Both the position numbers and the translations under genes were made by a program. The notes beneath the pieces were generated by a model that was not told the origin of the DNA, searched no databases, and saw only the letters and a program-made list of their open reading frames with translations. From Bacillus sp. 123MFChir2 (GTDB taxonomy: Bacteria > Bacillota > Bacilli > Bacillales > Bacillaceae_G): a stretch of DNA of 64,000 nucleotides. The stretch covers positions 62,001 through 126,000 of the forward strand of contig NZ_KB910928.1 of the NCBI RefSeq assembly GCF_000383235.1, in the 5' to 3' direction. Below, piece by piece: positions 50,869 through 61,234 of this stretch; the first letter of the stretch is position 1; every line of letters begins with the position of its first letter.

Positions 50869-53229
50869 CTATTTCAGTTCTACAACTGTAACACCAAGGC
50901 CGCCTTCGCCCATATCACCATAACGGAAGCTTTTCACGCCGCGATGTTTTTTCAAATAATCTTGTACACCTTGACGCAGTGCTCCGGTTCCTTTTCCATG
51001 AATAATTGAAACGCGCGGATAGCTCGCAAGCTGTGCATCATCTAAATACTTTTCTACACGTGCTAGCGCATTTTCAAAACGTTCGCCGCGAAGATCAAGT
51101 TCTAATGAAACGTGATAGTCTCTTCCTTTTACTGCTGTCACGGCTTTTTTCTCAACAGGGTTTGGCGTATTAATGTATTCCATATCGGACTCTTTCACTT
51201 TCATCTTCAAAATTCCGATCTGGACGTTCCATTCATTGTCACTTACTTTTTTCAGAAGCTGACCTTTTTGGCCGAACGTTAACACTTTTACTTCATCGCC
51301 TGGTCTTAACACTTGTTTTGGCGCTGTGTTTTTCACTTTTGTTTTTTGTTTTTTTACAAGCTCCGGCGCTGCCCCGGCCAGGCGGCTTTTCGCTTCAATG
51401 AGCTCATGATCTTTAATATCAGCAAGCTTTGCTTTTCGCAATTGACGAAGTTCACGAATAATTTCTTCCGCTTCTTTGTTCGCCAATTCGACTTTTTCTT
51501 CGCCTTCTTTTTGTGCTTTTAGTAATCTTTCATCACGTTCTTCGTTAAATTCGATAATTTGACGTTGCAGTTCTTTATGAAGTTTTTCAGATTGCTTACG
51601 AAGCTCTGCTGCTTCATTCCATTCACGCTCAGCGTTCTTTTGGCTTTCTTCCAGCTTCGCTATCATATTTTCTACTTTATTTGATTCTGTACTAATATGA
51701 CCACGAGCACGGTCAATTACACGATCAGATAATCCAAGCCGTTTTGAAATTTCAAATGCGTTGCTTCGCCCTGGCACACCGATTAACAATTTGTACGTTG
51801 GGCTTAATGTGTTTACATCAAACTCCACACTCGCATTAATGACTTGTTCACGATTATAGCCGTATGCTTTTAACTCTGGGTAATGCGTCGTTGCTACAAC
51901 ACGCGCACCGCGGTTATATACTTCATCTAAAATGGAAATGGCAAGTGCAGCCCCTTCTTGCGGATCTGTTCCTGCTCCTAATTCATCAAACAATACTAAA
52001 CTTTCAAAGTCAGCTTGTTCTAAAATATCAACAATGTTTACCATATGAGATGAGAATGTACTTAAGCTTTGCTCAATCGATTGCTCATCTCCGATATCGG
52101 CAAACACATTTTTAAACACACAAATTTCGGACTCATCTAAAACAGGAATATGCAAACCAGATTGCGCCATTAAAATACAAATCCCTACCGTTTTTAATGT
52201 AACGGTTTTACCCCCTGTATTCGGTCCGGTAATAACAATTGTTGTAAAGTCTTTTCCAAGCACAATATCGTTTGGCACAACAACTTTCGGATCAATAAGC
52301 GGATGACGCGCTTGGCGTAAGTTCATATAACGCTCATTATTCAAAATTGGCTTTGTTGCTTTTACTCGTTTTGCATAGAAAGCTTTTGCGAAAATGAAAT
52401 CAAGCTCTGCCACAACATCAACGTTCTCTAAGATAATATCAGCTTCAACTGCTACTTCTTCTGTTAACATCATTAAAATGCGTTCCACTTCTTGTTTCTC
52501 TTTCACGCGCGCTTCTTGCAGTGCGTTATTCAGTTCTACAATGACTTGCGGCTCGATAAATAACGTTTGACCAGAAGCAGATTGGTCATGAACGATACCA
52601 CCATATACACCGCGGTATTCTTGTTTAACTGGAATTACATAGCGATCGTTACGAATCGTTACAATTGCATCTGACAACATCTTCTGTGCGTTTGAAGAGC
52701 GCGTCATGTTTTCCAACTTTTCACGAATGCGACTTTCCGCTGTGCGAATTTGCTGGCGGATACCACGTAGTTTTTCACTCGCACTATCCACTACTTCTCC
52801 GCCGTCGCTAATACAATTTGTAATTTTCTTTTCTAAATTATATAAAGATACAATGCGTGCTACATACGTATCTAAAATCGGCAGTTCCACACCATTTTCA
52901 ATCATATCTTCAATAAATCGTTTCATCTGGCGACTGCCATACATCGTACTTGCAATATCTAAAAGTTCATGCGGACTTAGCATACTCCCAATTTTCGCAC
53001 GCTTTACATTTGGACGAACATCAAAAATCCCGCCAAGCGGCACATGTCCTTTTAAACGGATGACTTTCGCAGCCTCATCTGTTGTTTCCTGCATCTCTAC
53101 CACTTCTTCGTAATCTGTGCTTGGCACAAGCCCTTTTACTTTATCTCGTCCAAGTGAAGAAGCAACGTGTTCAAGTAATTGTTCTTTTACTTTTTCATAT
53201 TCTAATACACGCAACGTTCGTTCTAACAT
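50869..53229 (-). CDS. mutS2: endonuclease MutS2
   Basis: 786-residue MutS homologue (MutSB/YshD). MutS core and clamp (about 1-310), ATPase domain with Walker [11 protein letters not shown] (near 335), Walker [14 protein letters not shown] (near 410) and [10 protein letters not shown], a long coiled coil rich in Lys and Glu (about 515-630), and a C-terminal Smr nuclease domain with [11 protein letters not shown] and [13 protein letters not shown]. It lacks mismatch domain I, as usual. In B. subtilis it acts on collided ribosomes and on recombination intermediates. ATG start; 20 bp after polX. Confidence 0.96.
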   Translation of the reverse strand: MLERTLRVLEYEKVKEQLLEHVASSLGRDKVKGLVPSTDYEEVVEMQETTDEAAKVIRLKGHVPLGGIFDVRPNVKRAKIGSMLSPHELLDIASTMYGSRQMKRFIEDMIENGVELPILDTYVARIVSLYNLEKKITNCISDGGEVVDSASEKLRGIRQQIRTAESRIREKLENMTRSSNAQKMLSDAIVTIRNDRYVIPVKQEYRGVYGGIVHDQSASGQTLFIEPQVIVELNNALQEARVKEKQEVERILMMLTEEVAVEADIILENVDVVAELDFIFAKAFYAKRVKATKPILNNERYMNLRQARHPLIDPKVVVPNDIVLGKDFTTIVITGPNTGGKTVTLKTVGICILMAQSGLHIPVLDESEICVFKNVFADIGDEQSIEQSLSTFSSHMVNIVDILEQADFESLVLFDELGAGTDPQEGAALAISILDEVYNRGARVVATTHYPELKAYGYNREQVINASVEFDVNTLSPTYKLLIGVPGRSNAFEISKRLGLSDRVIDRARGHISTESNKVENMIAKLEESQKNAEREWNEAAELRKQSEKLHKELQRQIIEFNEERDERLLKAQKEGEEKVELANKEAEEIIRELRQLRKAKLADIKDHELIEAKSRLAGAAPELVKKQKTKVKNTAPKQVLRPGDEVKVLTFGQKGQLLKKVSDNEWNVQIGILKMKVKESDMEYINTPNPVEKKAVTAVKGRDYHVSLELDLRGERFENALARVEKYLDDAQLASYPRVSIIHGKGTGALRQGVQDYLKKHRGVKSFRYGDMGEGGLGVTVVELK

Positions 53230-53249
53230 AGTTGCCCGTCCCCCTTGTA

Positions 53250-54968
53250 TTACTTATTACGCTTAATATAATCTAATAAACGTTCAATATCCCACGTGTT
53301 AATAACTGTATCTTTTTGAATCCAACCTTTGCGCGCAGCTGCAGTACCAATTTCCATATCCTCTAGCATTTCAAGCGTATGAGCATCTGTATTAATGGCG
53401 ATTTTCACACCCGCGTCTTGCGCTTGCTTTAGCAAATTCGCACTTAAGTCTAAACGGTTTGGATTTGCATTTAATTCAAGTACAGTATTTGTTTCTTTCG
53501 CAAGCTCAATTAATAGGTCTGTATCGACATCATAGCCTTCGCGGCGACCAATTAAGCGGCCTGTTGGATGCGCAATCATTGTTACATGATGATTTTCAAT
53601 TGCAGCGCGCAGACGCTTCATAATTGTTTCACGGTCTTGTGAAAAACTAGAATGAATGGCCCCGATCACATAATCAAGCTCTGCTAATACGTCATCATCA
53701 AAATCAAGTGTTGCATCTGGTAAAATGTCCATTTCAATGCCTCGTAAAATAGTGATGTCTAGATACTTTGCATTCAGACGTTCAATTTCTTTTCCTTGTT
53801 CACGAAGGCGCTCTTTCGTTAATCCATTGGCCACTTTCAAGTACTGAGAATGATCCGTAATCGCCATATACTTATAGCCACGAGCGCGGCATGCTTGTAC
53901 CATTTCTTCAATAGAAAAAGCACCATCACTCCACGTTGTATGCATATGTAAATCACCTTGAATATGAGAGAACTGCACGAAATTCGGATACTGCTTGGTT
54001 AGATCAATCTCTTTTCCATCTTCACGTACTTCTGGCGGGATAAATGGAAGTCCAAAGTGTGCAAAAAACGCTTCTTCTGTTTCGAATGTCTGCACTTCTC
54101 CTGTTTCTAAGTTTTCCACGCCGTATTCACTAATTTTCTCGCCTTTATCTTTGGCAATTTGGCGCATTCTTACATTATGGTCTTTTGAACCCGTGAAATG
54201 GTGAAGCGTAGTAATAAATTCTTCCGGCTTCACAAGACGGAAATCAATTGAAATATCATACTCATACTGAAGGCGTACAGAAACCTTTGTATCACCACTT
54301 GCAATCACTTCAATCATATTATTAAACTGCAGCAAATGCTCGCGTACCTTTTCTGGTTCTGTTGTCGCAATAATAAAATCCAAATCTTTCACTGTTTCAC
54401 GAACGCGGCGCAAACTTCCCGCACGAGAATAGCGAATAATTTCTGGTATATTCGACAATTTCTTCTCTATTTCCCCGGCAATAGGAATCACCATTGCTAT
54501 CGGAAGACGTTCTGGCCTTGAACCAACTTGCGCAATAGCCTCTAGTATTTTCTCTTCCGTTTTTTTACCGAACCCAGCAAGTGCTTGCACTTGCTTTTCC
54601 TCGCAAGCTTTCTTTAATGTTTCCATATCTACAACGCCAAGTTCTTTATATAACTTCGCGACTTTTTTTCCGCCAAGACCTGGTAATTTCAAAAGCGGTA
54701 ATAAGCTGCTCGGCACTTCTTTTTCAAGCTCTGTAAGCACTTCTGATGTCCCAACTTCAATATATTCTGCAATAACGGCTGCTGTTCCTTTTCCGATTCC
54801 TGGTATTTTCTTGAAATCTTCAATTTCCGAAAGGCTGCGATCATCGCTTTCTAACGCTGCTGCCGCTTTACGAAATGCTGATATTTTAAAAGGATTTTCG
54901 CCTTTTAGTTCCATGAAAAGCGCAATCGTCTCAAGTAGTTTAATCACTTGTTTTTTATTTACTTTCAT
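53250..54968 (-). CDS. polX: DNA polymerase/3'-5' exonuclease PolX
   Basis: 572 residues. An N-terminal family X polymerase part (about 1-310) with two HhH motifs ([28 protein letters not shown]) and the catalytic DLDFIIAT, and a C-terminal PHP domain (about 335-570) with the metal-binding [14 protein letters not shown] and IAHPTGR. It fills gaps in base excision repair and has exonuclease activity. ATG start at 54968. Part of the conserved cvpA-polX-mutS2 row. Confidence 0.96.
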   Translation of the reverse strand: MKVNKKQVIKLLETIALFMELKGENPFKISAFRKAAAALESDDRSLSEIEDFKKIPGIGKGTAAVIAEYIEVGTSEVLTELEKEVPSSLLPLLKLPGLGGKKVAKLYKELGVVDMETLKKACEEKQVQALAGFGKKTEEKILEAIAQVGSRPERLPIAMVIPIAGEIEKKLSNIPEIIRYSRAGSLRRVRETVKDLDFIIATTEPEKVREHLLQFNNMIEVIASGDTKVSVRLQYEYDISIDFRLVKPEEFITTLHHFTGSKDHNVRMRQIAKDKGEKISEYGVENLETGEVQTFETEEAFFAHFGLPFIPPEVREDGKEIDLTKQYPNFVQFSHIQGDLHMHTTWSDGAFSIEEMVQACRARGYKYMAITDHSQYLKVANGLTKERLREQGKEIERLNAKYLDITILRGIEMDILPDATLDFDDDVLAELDYVIGAIHSSFSQDRETIMKRLRAAIENHHVTMIAHPTGRLIGRREGYDVDTDLLIELAKETNTVLELNANPNRLDLSANLLKQAQDAGVKIAINTDAHTLEMLEDMEIGTAAARKGWIQKDTVINTWDIERLLDYIKRNK

Positions 54969-55022
54969 TCTTCTCCCGCCTTCCCATCATAGAAAAAAAC
55001 TTCTCTTTCTAAAGAAGAGAAG

Positions 55023-55562
55023 TTATACTTTGCTGCCTGTCTGCCATAATTCCTTAACTTTTTCAGAAAGAATCGGTGTATCATTTACAATTACTTTGCT
55101 TATTGTTGATGTATTAAGCGACGTTTGTACTTGTTGAACCGGAAGTACCGTACCGATCACAATTAATACAAACAATATAATATACACTTCTAAAAAACCT
55201 AAAATCGCTCCGCCTAATGCGTTAACCTGTTTTACAACAGGGATTTCTGTAAACATATTTAACAGTTGTCCAATCAACGTTAACGCAATTTTTGTAATAA
55301 TAAATAATGCGATAAACGCAATGGCTTGGTAAAAAACTGTTTCCATGCTATTTGCATCGATCCAATTCGGCACATTTACTTCTTGCTTAAATGGATACGG
55401 AATAATTTTTTGCAATGCAGGTGCTAAATCTTTGCAATACCAATATGCTACAAGATAGGCAATAATAAAACTTGCTAATTTTACAAGTTGTAGTACTAGA
55501 CCTCTTCTTAAACCAAGAAGAAATCCCATAACAAGCAGTAAAATGATTATAATATCAACCAT
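55023..55562 (-). CDS. CvpA family membrane protein (YshB)
   Basis: 179 residues with four membrane spans (about 2-20, 26-44, 72-92, 105-130), the CvpA/YshB layout. GLRRGLVLQLVKLASFIIAY is the conserved N-terminal block. The role in Bacillus is unknown; in E. coli CvpA was tied to colicin V production. Starts 1 bp after the zapA stop, so it is co-transcribed with zapA. Confidence 0.9.
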   Translation of the reverse strand: MVDIIIILLLVMGFLLGLRRGLVLQLVKLASFIIAYLVAYWYCKDLAPALQKIIPYPFKQEVNVPNWIDANSMETVFYQAIAFIALFIITKIALTLIGQLLNMFTEIPVVKQVNALGGAILGFLEVYIILFVLIVIGTVLPVQQVQTSLNTSTISKVIVNDTPILSEKVKELWQTGSKV

Positions 55563-55563
55563 G

Positions 55564-55833
55564 TTATTCCATTCCTTTTTGTCTCATTCTTTCTTTCAGC
55601 TTTTCATTTTCTTCTTTTAATTTTATATAATCATGCACGACATTGACTGCTGTCAACACCGCCAATCGATTTGTGTCAAGCGAAGGATTCTTAGCATTCA
55701 GTTCGCGCATTTTATCATCCACAATCGCCGCGACAATGCGTATATGACTTGTGCTTTCATCGCCAACAACTGAATATTGTTGACCGTAAATTTCTACATT
55801 AATTCGACTTCGTTTTCCCTTTTGTTGTGACAA
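55564..55833 (-). CDS. zapA: cell division protein ZapA
   Basis: 89-residue FtsZ-binding protein that bundles FtsZ filaments at the division ring. The N-terminal beta part [18 protein letters not shown] and the C-terminal helix [12 protein letters not shown] are typical. The start is TTG 55833, giving [10 protein letters not shown] as in relatives, with GGAGG 8 nt upstream; the in-frame TTG at 55848 overlaps this site. Divergent from rnhC. Confidence 0.94.
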   Translation of the reverse strand: MSQQKGKRSRINVEIYGQQYSVVGDESTSHIRIVAAIVDDKMRELNAKNPSLDTNRLAVLTAVNVVHDYIKLKEENEKLKERMRQKGME

Positions 55834-55957
55834 CTTACTGTCCTCCAATCCCGTACAGAATCCTACAGATTATCATACCATGAAAAAACATCATATGGAA
55901 ACAGAAACAATAATTCGATATGATAAAAATATAAATAATGAAAAAGGAGCAACCATT

Positions 55958-56896
55958 TTGTCAAATTCTATTGTTATTCAAGTAAGCCTTGCGGTTATAG
56001 AAGACATGAAATCAAAGTACGCACAAGCCGTGCAGCCAAAAATTCCTCAAGGCGGCGTCTTCATGGCAAAGGTTCCATCTTGTACAATTACAGCCTATAA
56101 ATCAGGAAAAGTCATGTTTCAAGGTGGACGGGCGACAGAAGAAGCGAGTCAATGGCAAGCAAATGCCGCGCCGCCAAAAACTTCTATCAAAAAAATTGTG
56201 GACAGCCATGACTACGCACCGCCAGCTTCTATCGCTACTATGTCTATTCTTGGTTCAGACGAAGTCGGAACAGGAGACTATTTTGGACCGATGACAGTTG
56301 TTGCAGTATACGTCGATGCGGCGCAAATTCCATTATTAAAAGAACTCGGCGTCAAGGACTCAAAAAACTTAAACGATACACAAATTTGTGAAATTGCAAA
56401 ACAACTACTAACAGTTGTCCCTTACAGCTCTCTTGTTCTTCATAACGAAAAATATAACGAAATGTTTGAGAAAGGCCATAATCAAGGACAACTAAAAGCA
56501 CTGCTTCATAATAAAGCTATTACAAACTTATTGGCTAAAATGGCACCAACAAAACCAGAAGGCATCTTAATTGATCAGTTCACACAACCGACTACATATT
56601 ATAAATATTTAGCCAAACGAAAAAACGTTCAGCGCGAAAATGTCTATTTCGCTACAAAAGGCGAAAGTGTACATATCGCTGTTGCAGCGGCTTCCATTTT
56701 AGCCCGTTACTCATTTGTGAAACAGTTTGATGAACTAAGCAAAAAAGCAGGCATGCCACTTCCAAAAGGCGCTGGGAAACAAGTCGATATTGCCGCAGCG
56801 AAGTTGATTCAAAAGCTTGGAAAAGAAAGATTACCTGAGTTTGTGAAATTACATTTTGCGAATACAGAAAAGGCGTTTCGATTGTTGAAAAAATAG
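55958..56896 (+). CDS. rnhC: ribonuclease HIII
   Basis: 312 residues. N-terminal TBP-like substrate-binding domain (about 1-85) and a type 2 RNase H domain with the catalytic GSDEVGTGDYFGPM near residue 95 and DSKNLND. It cuts RNA in RNA-DNA hybrids. TTG 55958 is preferred, with AAAGGAG 8 nt upstream and the protein then beginning SNSIVIQVS; the frame is open to ATG 55880, which has no site. ATG-less starts are also seen for the divergent zapA. Confidence 0.94.
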   Translation: MSNSIVIQVSLAVIEDMKSKYAQAVQPKIPQGGVFMAKVPSCTITAYKSGKVMFQGGRATEEASQWQANAAPPKTSIKKIVDSHDYAPPASIATMSILGSDEVGTGDYFGPMTVVAVYVDAAQIPLLKELGVKDSKNLNDTQICEIAKQLLTVVPYSSLVLHNEKYNEMFEKGHNQGQLKALLHNKAITNLLAKMAPTKPEGILIDQFTQPTTYYKYLAKRKNVQRENVYFATKGESVHIAVAAASILARYSFVKQFDELSKKAGMPLPKGAGKQVDIAAAKLIQKLGKERLPEFVKLHFANTEKAFRLLKK

Positions 56897-57011
56897 TTAT
56901 TTTCCAGTATGGACAGGATATATACAGACTAAACAAGGGACTCACTCAATATATCGGCGCAATCGCATCATTTATCGGCGCTTCAACACGATTTAAAGAT
57001 TCTTCGGTAAT

Positions 57012-57051
57012 TTTCGACATACAAGTGATCGATCTGCTAACCAAAAAGTGA
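57012..57051 (-). repeat. dispersed intergenic repeat, copy J (left-end remnant)
   Basis: TTTTCGACATACAAGTGATC and CTGCTAACCAAAAAGTGA match the left end of copy I (AACGTATAAGTCACTGCTAGCCAAAACAAAAAGTGA) only. The rest is missing. Confidence 0.4.
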
Positions 57052-57081
57052 AAGGAGCTGACTAAAATTAGTCAGCTCCTT
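57052..57081. terminator. terminator between the lipoprotein gene and rnhC side
   Basis: Perfect 12-bp stem AAGGAGCTGACT (57052-57063) with AGTCAGCTCCTT (57070-57081), loop AAAATT; T-rich after both arms. Confidence 0.85.
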
Positions 57082-57085
57082 CGTT

Positions 57086-57559
57086 TTACCACTCTGCTTT
57101 AAACGTCTCTGCAACTTTTTTTGAGACTTCTTTTAAATCATAAAACTCAACACGTTCTTTCTCTGGCGTATCTTTATGCCCAATTACAATGTCTCCGTCA
57201 GCTTCTACCCAAACAAAGTATTTTCCAATTGATCCATCACTATAATCAATAGACATATTGTAATGAATAGCCGATTTAGTCTCTTCATCTAATGATAATG
57301 TTTTCGGCTCATCACCGTTTTCCGCCAATCCAACCTGCTCCATCGCAGATACAAGTTGTTTCATGTCTTCTGCTTTTTTCAATACTTTCGTCCCTTTTGG
57401 TTTCGTAGATGTCAGCTGAATTTCCTTTATCTCTTTTCCTTGAAACGTAACAACCTCTGCCTCTTGTGATGTTGGAACTACTTTTTCTTGCTTCTCATTT
57501 CCACATGCACTTAAACTGATTAGCATGATTGCTAAGAAATACATCATTCTTTTTTTCAT
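57086..57559 (-). CDS. unrecognised lipoprotein
   Basis: 157 residues. Signal peptide with lipobox LISLSAC (Cys near 19), then a soluble domain of about 120 residues (AEVVTFQGKEIKEIQLTSTK, MSIDYSDGSIGKYFVWVEAD). No family is recognised; the pattern resembles small extracytoplasmic domains with a beta sheet. ATG 57559 is chosen for AAAGGAGC upstream; the open frame runs further to 57676 without a site. It lies 120 bp after asnS on the same strand. Confidence 0.78.
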   Translation of the reverse strand: MKKRMMYFLAIMLISLSACGNEKQEKVVPTSQEAEVVTFQGKEIKEIQLTSTKPKGTKVLKKAEDMKQLVSAMEQVGLAENGDEPKTLSLDEETKSAIHYNMSIDYSDGSIGKYFVWVEADGDIVIGHKDTPEKERVEFYDLKEVSKKVAETFKAEW

Positions 57560-57678
57560 AAATTCAGCTCCTTTCCCTTCTACGTAATGTTTCTTCTTAT
57601 CCTGTATCTCTCCCTGCTCAAAAAAATAAAAAGGCATATCAATCAGCTGAATTGCTGTTAATATACCTTTTTTCAATC

Positions 57679-59070
57679 TTAAAACTCCGCAGAACCTGGT
57701 GTTCTTGGGAATGGGATTACATCACGAATGTTTGCCATACCAGTGATGTACATTAAGAAACGTTCGAAACCTAGACCAAATCCAGCATGTTTTGTACCGC
57801 CGTATTTTCTAAGCTCTAAGTACCACCAGTAATCTTCTTCGTTCATGCCTAGTTCTTTAATTCTCTCTACTAAAACATCCATTCTTTCTTCACGTTGACT
57901 TCCGCCGATTAATTCGCCGATACCAGGAACAAGTAAGTCTGTTGCAGCTACTGTTTTGCCATCGTCGTTTAAGCGCATGTAGAATGCTTTAATATCTTTT
58001 GGATAGTCTGTTACGAATACAGGGCGTTTAAAGATTTCTTCTGATAAGTATCTTTCGTGCTCTGTTTGTAAGTCAATTCCCCATTCTACTGGGTATTTGA
58101 AGTCTGCACCTGATTTTTGAAGCACTTCAATTGCTTCTGTGTATGTGATGCGTCCGAAATCAGAGTTGATTACGTTGTTCATGCGCTCAAGAACTGTTTT
58201 ATCGACAAAGCTGTTGAAGAATTCCATTTCTTCTGGTGCATGCTCTAATACGTATTTCATTGCATATTTCAGCATATCTTCTGTAAGGTTCATTACATCA
58301 CCTAATTCAGCGAATGCAATCTCAGGCTCAACCATCCAGAACTCAGCTGCGTGGCGAGTTGTGTTTGAGTTTTCAGCACGGAACGTTGGACCAAATGTGT
58401 ATACATCGCGGAACGCTAATGCATAAGCTTCAGCATTCAGCTGTCCACTTACCGTTAAGTTTGTTTCTTTACCGAAGAAGTCTTTTGATTCGTCAACTTG
58501 TCCGTCTTCACCTTTTGGTACATTGTTTAAATCTTGCGTTGTTACGCGGAACATTTCGCCTGCACCTTCCGTATCACTTCCTGTAATAATTGGTGTATGA
58601 ACGTGTACGAATCCACGCTCTTGGAAGAACTGATGAATCGCAAACGCTGCGATAGAACGCACGCGGAACGTTGCTGAGAATGCATTTGTTCTTGGGCGTA
58701 AATGAGCGATTGTACGTAAATATTCAAACGTATGACGTTTCTTTTGTAATGGGTAATCAGAATCTGATAATCCCTCGACTTCGATTTTATCCGCTTTAAT
58801 TTCAAACGGCTGCTTTGCAGTTGGCGTTGCGACTAATGTTCCCTCTACTTTAATAGAAGAGCTTAATGGAAGCTTCGTAATTTCAGTAAAGTTATCTAAT
58901 TCTGTATCGAAAACGATTTGAACGCCTTTAAAGAAGCTACCATCGTTTAATTCGATAAAACCAAATACTTTTGAATCACGTAAGTTACGGATCCACCCTG
59001 ATACTTGTACTTTTTGGTCTACATATTTATCAGTTTCTCTATATAGACTTTTTACTAATGTGTTTTCCAT
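57679..59070 (-). CDS. asnS: asparaginyl-tRNA synthetase
   Basis: 463-residue class IIb synthetase that charges tRNA-Asn. OB-fold anticodon domain (about 1-110; [20 protein letters not shown]), motif 2 with [21 protein letters not shown] (key Arg, Glu near 225) and motif 3 [16 protein letters not shown] near 430. ATG with GGAG. It is preceded by a T-box leader with an Asn (AAC) specifier, so expression rises when tRNA-Asn is uncharged. Confidence 0.97.
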   Translation of the reverse strand: MENTLVKSLYRETDKYVDQKVQVSGWIRNLRDSKVFGFIELNDGSFFKGVQIVFDTELDNFTEITKLPLSSSIKVEGTLVATPTAKQPFEIKADKIEVEGLSDSDYPLQKKRHTFEYLRTIAHLRPRTNAFSATFRVRSIAAFAIHQFFQERGFVHVHTPIITGSDTEGAGEMFRVTTQDLNNVPKGEDGQVDESKDFFGKETNLTVSGQLNAEAYALAFRDVYTFGPTFRAENSNTTRHAAEFWMVEPEIAFAELGDVMNLTEDMLKYAMKYVLEHAPEEMEFFNSFVDKTVLERMNNVINSDFGRITYTEAIEVLQKSGADFKYPVEWGIDLQTEHERYLSEEIFKRPVFVTDYPKDIKAFYMRLNDDGKTVAATDLLVPGIGELIGGSQREERMDVLVERIKELGMNEEDYWWYLELRKYGGTKHAGFGLGFERFLMYITGMANIRDVIPFPRTPGSAEF

Positions 59071-59101
59071 ATTGAAATTCTCCTTTACATATATTTAAAT
59101 A

Positions 59102-59340
59102 CAAAAAAACCTTCCATCCATAAAGGGACGAAAGGTTAAACTTCGCGGTACCACCCAATTTGTCATAAAGACCAACTCTAACTCGTATGTATTACATACT
59201 TCCCGGTTTGTAACAGGCCGGATTCCCGTCTAAGTCTACTCTTGAATACACAATTCAATTTCGGTTAGCAACTCCAAGGTGTTCTTCACATATACCGCCT
59301 CATCAGGCTCGCACCGTCCCTGACTCGCTTTGGATTATAG
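59102..59340 (-). ncRNA. T-box leader of asnS (Asn specifier)
   Basis: On the minus strand the T-box TGGGTGGTACCGCG (59157-59144) is followed by a terminator hairpin (59137-59108) and T-run (59107-59103). The stem I region near the 5' end ends in GAAGAACACCTTGGAG; the specifier AAC at 59283-59281 is an Asn codon, matching the gene. A -10 box TATAAT lies at 59338-59333, so the leader starts within about 10 nt after it. Confidence 0.93.
59108..59137 (-). terminator. T-box attenuation terminator of asnS
   Basis: AACCTT (59137-59132) and AAGGTT (59113-59108) with a mostly paired interior (CGTCCC/GGATGG), then TTTTTTT on the minus strand. It forms when charged tRNA is plentiful. Confidence 0.85.
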
Positions 59341-59434
59341 TATATACTACTTTTCCTTATCATCGTCTTTCTTTTGTTAAACTAAAATTAATGTACTACA
59401 TTCCTTTGAAAGATGCAAGTTGTCTTTAAAATAC

Positions 59435-60826
59435 TTACACTTTCAAAGAAAATGCCGTCCCCGTATGCGCTTCAATCATCCGAACATGTCCATCTGTTTT
59501 TGAAAACAACGGTACGTAGCAAAGCTCATAGCGTAATGGATTCTGCTCCTTCTCCCACACAAGTTCCATCTCCAAATCACGAACGTAAATAGATTTTACT
59601 TCTTCCTCAGAGATTATTGGTTCATCGTTTAGCTCATCTAATTCTTTATTAAAACCTGCAACTGCTTGAAACTCTAAAATCTTCCCAGATTGCTGACCAA
59701 CTTGAATGACCATACTGTATGTATCTACTCTTTTACCACGTTGCAGAGGATGGAACCAAAATCCGTACTGCGATTCACAATTTTCATCTTCCCATACACA
59801 ATGATGCGATGAATGACTTCTCTCTATTAGGAATAGTTCGTCAGCTTTAGGATAACAGGCAAATAAAAATTGAAGCGCACACTCTCTCGCTTCCTCTTCT
59901 GATATAACTTCTTTCTTCCCATCTTTCTGTTCATTATTGATTACACTTATACACTGAAATGTTTCTTGATGAAAGCATACTTGAATGGTATGAAACGGCG
60001 TTCCTTCTTCCACTTCAATGTCATTAGCGTAATCTTGCTTCGACCAAAGTTCCGTTACTTTATCCCCTTTACAGCTCGTATAAACTTTTACATATGTATC
60101 ATCTAAGCCAATTAATTTTAAAATCTCTCCATTTTGTATAGTGCGTTTCTCTAAGTTATAAAACTGCTGAACGAATCTATTATCGTTCTCATATGTATGT
60201 AGTTCTCCGCTTGCCCCTATATCCATAACGTGATCTTTGGGTGCATAAACGAGGTGATATGCATCATCTCCATTTGCAAACACTTCCGTACTAGCCTTTG
60301 CAAACAACAATTCAAATCGAAGCGCTTCAATGAATTTTTCTATTGCTTCTTCTTTTGGAATAAGCTCTTTTGGATACTGCACTTCACACACTTCTCCTTC
60401 AAAAAGGAAATATTGGAAACGTCCATCCTTTGCAATCTCAAGCATCACACTAGCATCCGGAAAAGATAAGCCATATCGTTCATCACGCAGTTCATAGGAT
60501 AGTTGGAACACTTTATCCATTTCTATTAATTCTACAAAATAAATAAATTTAACGATATTAGGAGCAAATACTTGTAAAAAAGATTGTGCAATCTCATAAA
60601 CTTCATCACGGGATAATGATATACACCTTACTTTCTCTAAATCTCGGCACGTTTGAAAATGCTTTAATCCACCTTTTCCATCCGTTTCATAACATGCTAC
60701 TAATTCTTCTGTTCGCCGCTCAAACACATTAAACTCATTCTCACCTTCTTCTGAGGCGACCGCAAATAATTGTATGTTTTCATTAATTTTTAAAAATAAT
60801 TTGATTTGTTCAACTATATTCGTCAT
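59435..60826 (-). CDS. YcdB/YcdC-like protein of unknown function
   Basis: 463 residues, the length of B. subtilis YcdC. Two or more repeats of a YcdB/YcdC (PepSY-like) domain: a helix with SLSRDEVYEIAQSFL and later VISEEEARECALQFLFACYP, each followed by beta strands. No signal peptide or membrane span, so it is cytoplasmic. ATG 60826 is preferred, with GGGGG 6 nt upstream; the in-frame ATG at 60880 is in the repeat hairpin. It stands apart behind the T-box leader. Confidence 0.75.
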   Translation of the reverse strand: MTNIVEQIKLFLKINENIQLFAVASEEGENEFNVFERRTEELVACYETDGKGGLKHFQTCRDLEKVRCISLSRDEVYEIAQSFLQVFAPNIVKFIYFVELIEMDKVFQLSYELRDERYGLSFPDASVMLEIAKDGRFQYFLFEGEVCEVQYPKELIPKEEAIEKFIEALRFELLFAKASTEVFANGDDAYHLVYAPKDHVMDIGASGELHTYENDNRFVQQFYNLEKRTIQNGEILKLIGLDDTYVKVYTSCKGDKVTELWSKQDYANDIEVEEGTPFHTIQVCFHQETFQCISVINNEQKDGKKEVISEEEARECALQFLFACYPKADELFLIERSHSSHHCVWEDENCESQYGFWFHPLQRGKRVDTYSMVIQVGQQSGKILEFQAVAGFNKELDELNDEPIISEEEVKSIYVRDLEMELVWEKEQNPLRYELCYVPLFSKTDGHVRMIEAHTGTAFSLKV

Positions 60827-60867
60827 TTGAAACCCCCACACACCCTTTCTCTTATAACTATTATAAA

Positions 60868-60935
60868 GTGAAACTTCCATCAGTGGAGAGTTTTTTCATC
60901 TCCCACCGATGGAAAGCCCTCACCAATCGGGCTTT
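60868..60935 (-). repeat. double-hairpin repeat with GATGGAAGTTTCAC core
   Basis: On the minus strand CCATCGGTGGGAG pairs with CTCTCCACTGATGG, and AGCCC with GGGCT beside it. The end GATGGAAGTTTCACTTT recurs at 20518-20534 without the hairpin, next to repeat copy E, and resembles elements seen widely in the B. cereus group. It lies upstream of the YcdC-like gene. Confidence 0.55.
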
Positions 60936-60964
60936 TACGGGCAGTTAATGCGGGATAAAAAAAG

Positions 60965-60998
60965 AAAACCTTTCATCCACGATAGAATGAAAGGTTTT
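60965..60998 (-). terminator. terminator behind the 61002 fragment
   Basis: Perfect 12-bp stem AAAACCTTTCAT (60965-60976) with ATGAAAGGTTTT (60987-60998), then CTTTTTTTAT on the minus strand. It directly follows a minus-strand reading frame that stops at 61002. Confidence 0.85.
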
Positions 60999-61001
60999 GC
61001 T

Positions 61002-61103
61002 TTATTTCTTTTTTAGCTTTATCTCTCCGAAATTTCTAGTTTTTAGAGTTACACTTTCCATTTCATCGTAAGAAGAGACTGGGAAATTCGCATGAATAAT
61101 CAT
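61002..61103 (-). pseudogene. orphan 3' end of a minus-strand gene
   Basis: Reading on the minus strand MIIHANFPVSSYDEMESVTL then KTRNFGEIKLKKK, 33 residues, stop at 61002. The same frame is open further upstream (KRTIVIVVLRVVEGK before the Met) to about 61200 without a clear start. A terminator follows at once. This looks like the tail of a lost gene; it could also be a tiny gene with GAAGGA upstream. Confidence 0.4.
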
Positions 61104-61234
61104 TTTTCCTTCTACCACTCTTAATACAACTATGACAATAGTTCGTTTTTTGTAATTGATTCTTAAAAACAAGCATCTACAATTTAGAAAACATATTCTA
61201 CACTATACACGAATAAAAAAGTGAGGCAGTATAC

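Noticed and set aside
52706-53113. 135-codon frame antisense to mutS2
   Set aside because: Shadow of a conserved gene with clear motifs on the minus strand.
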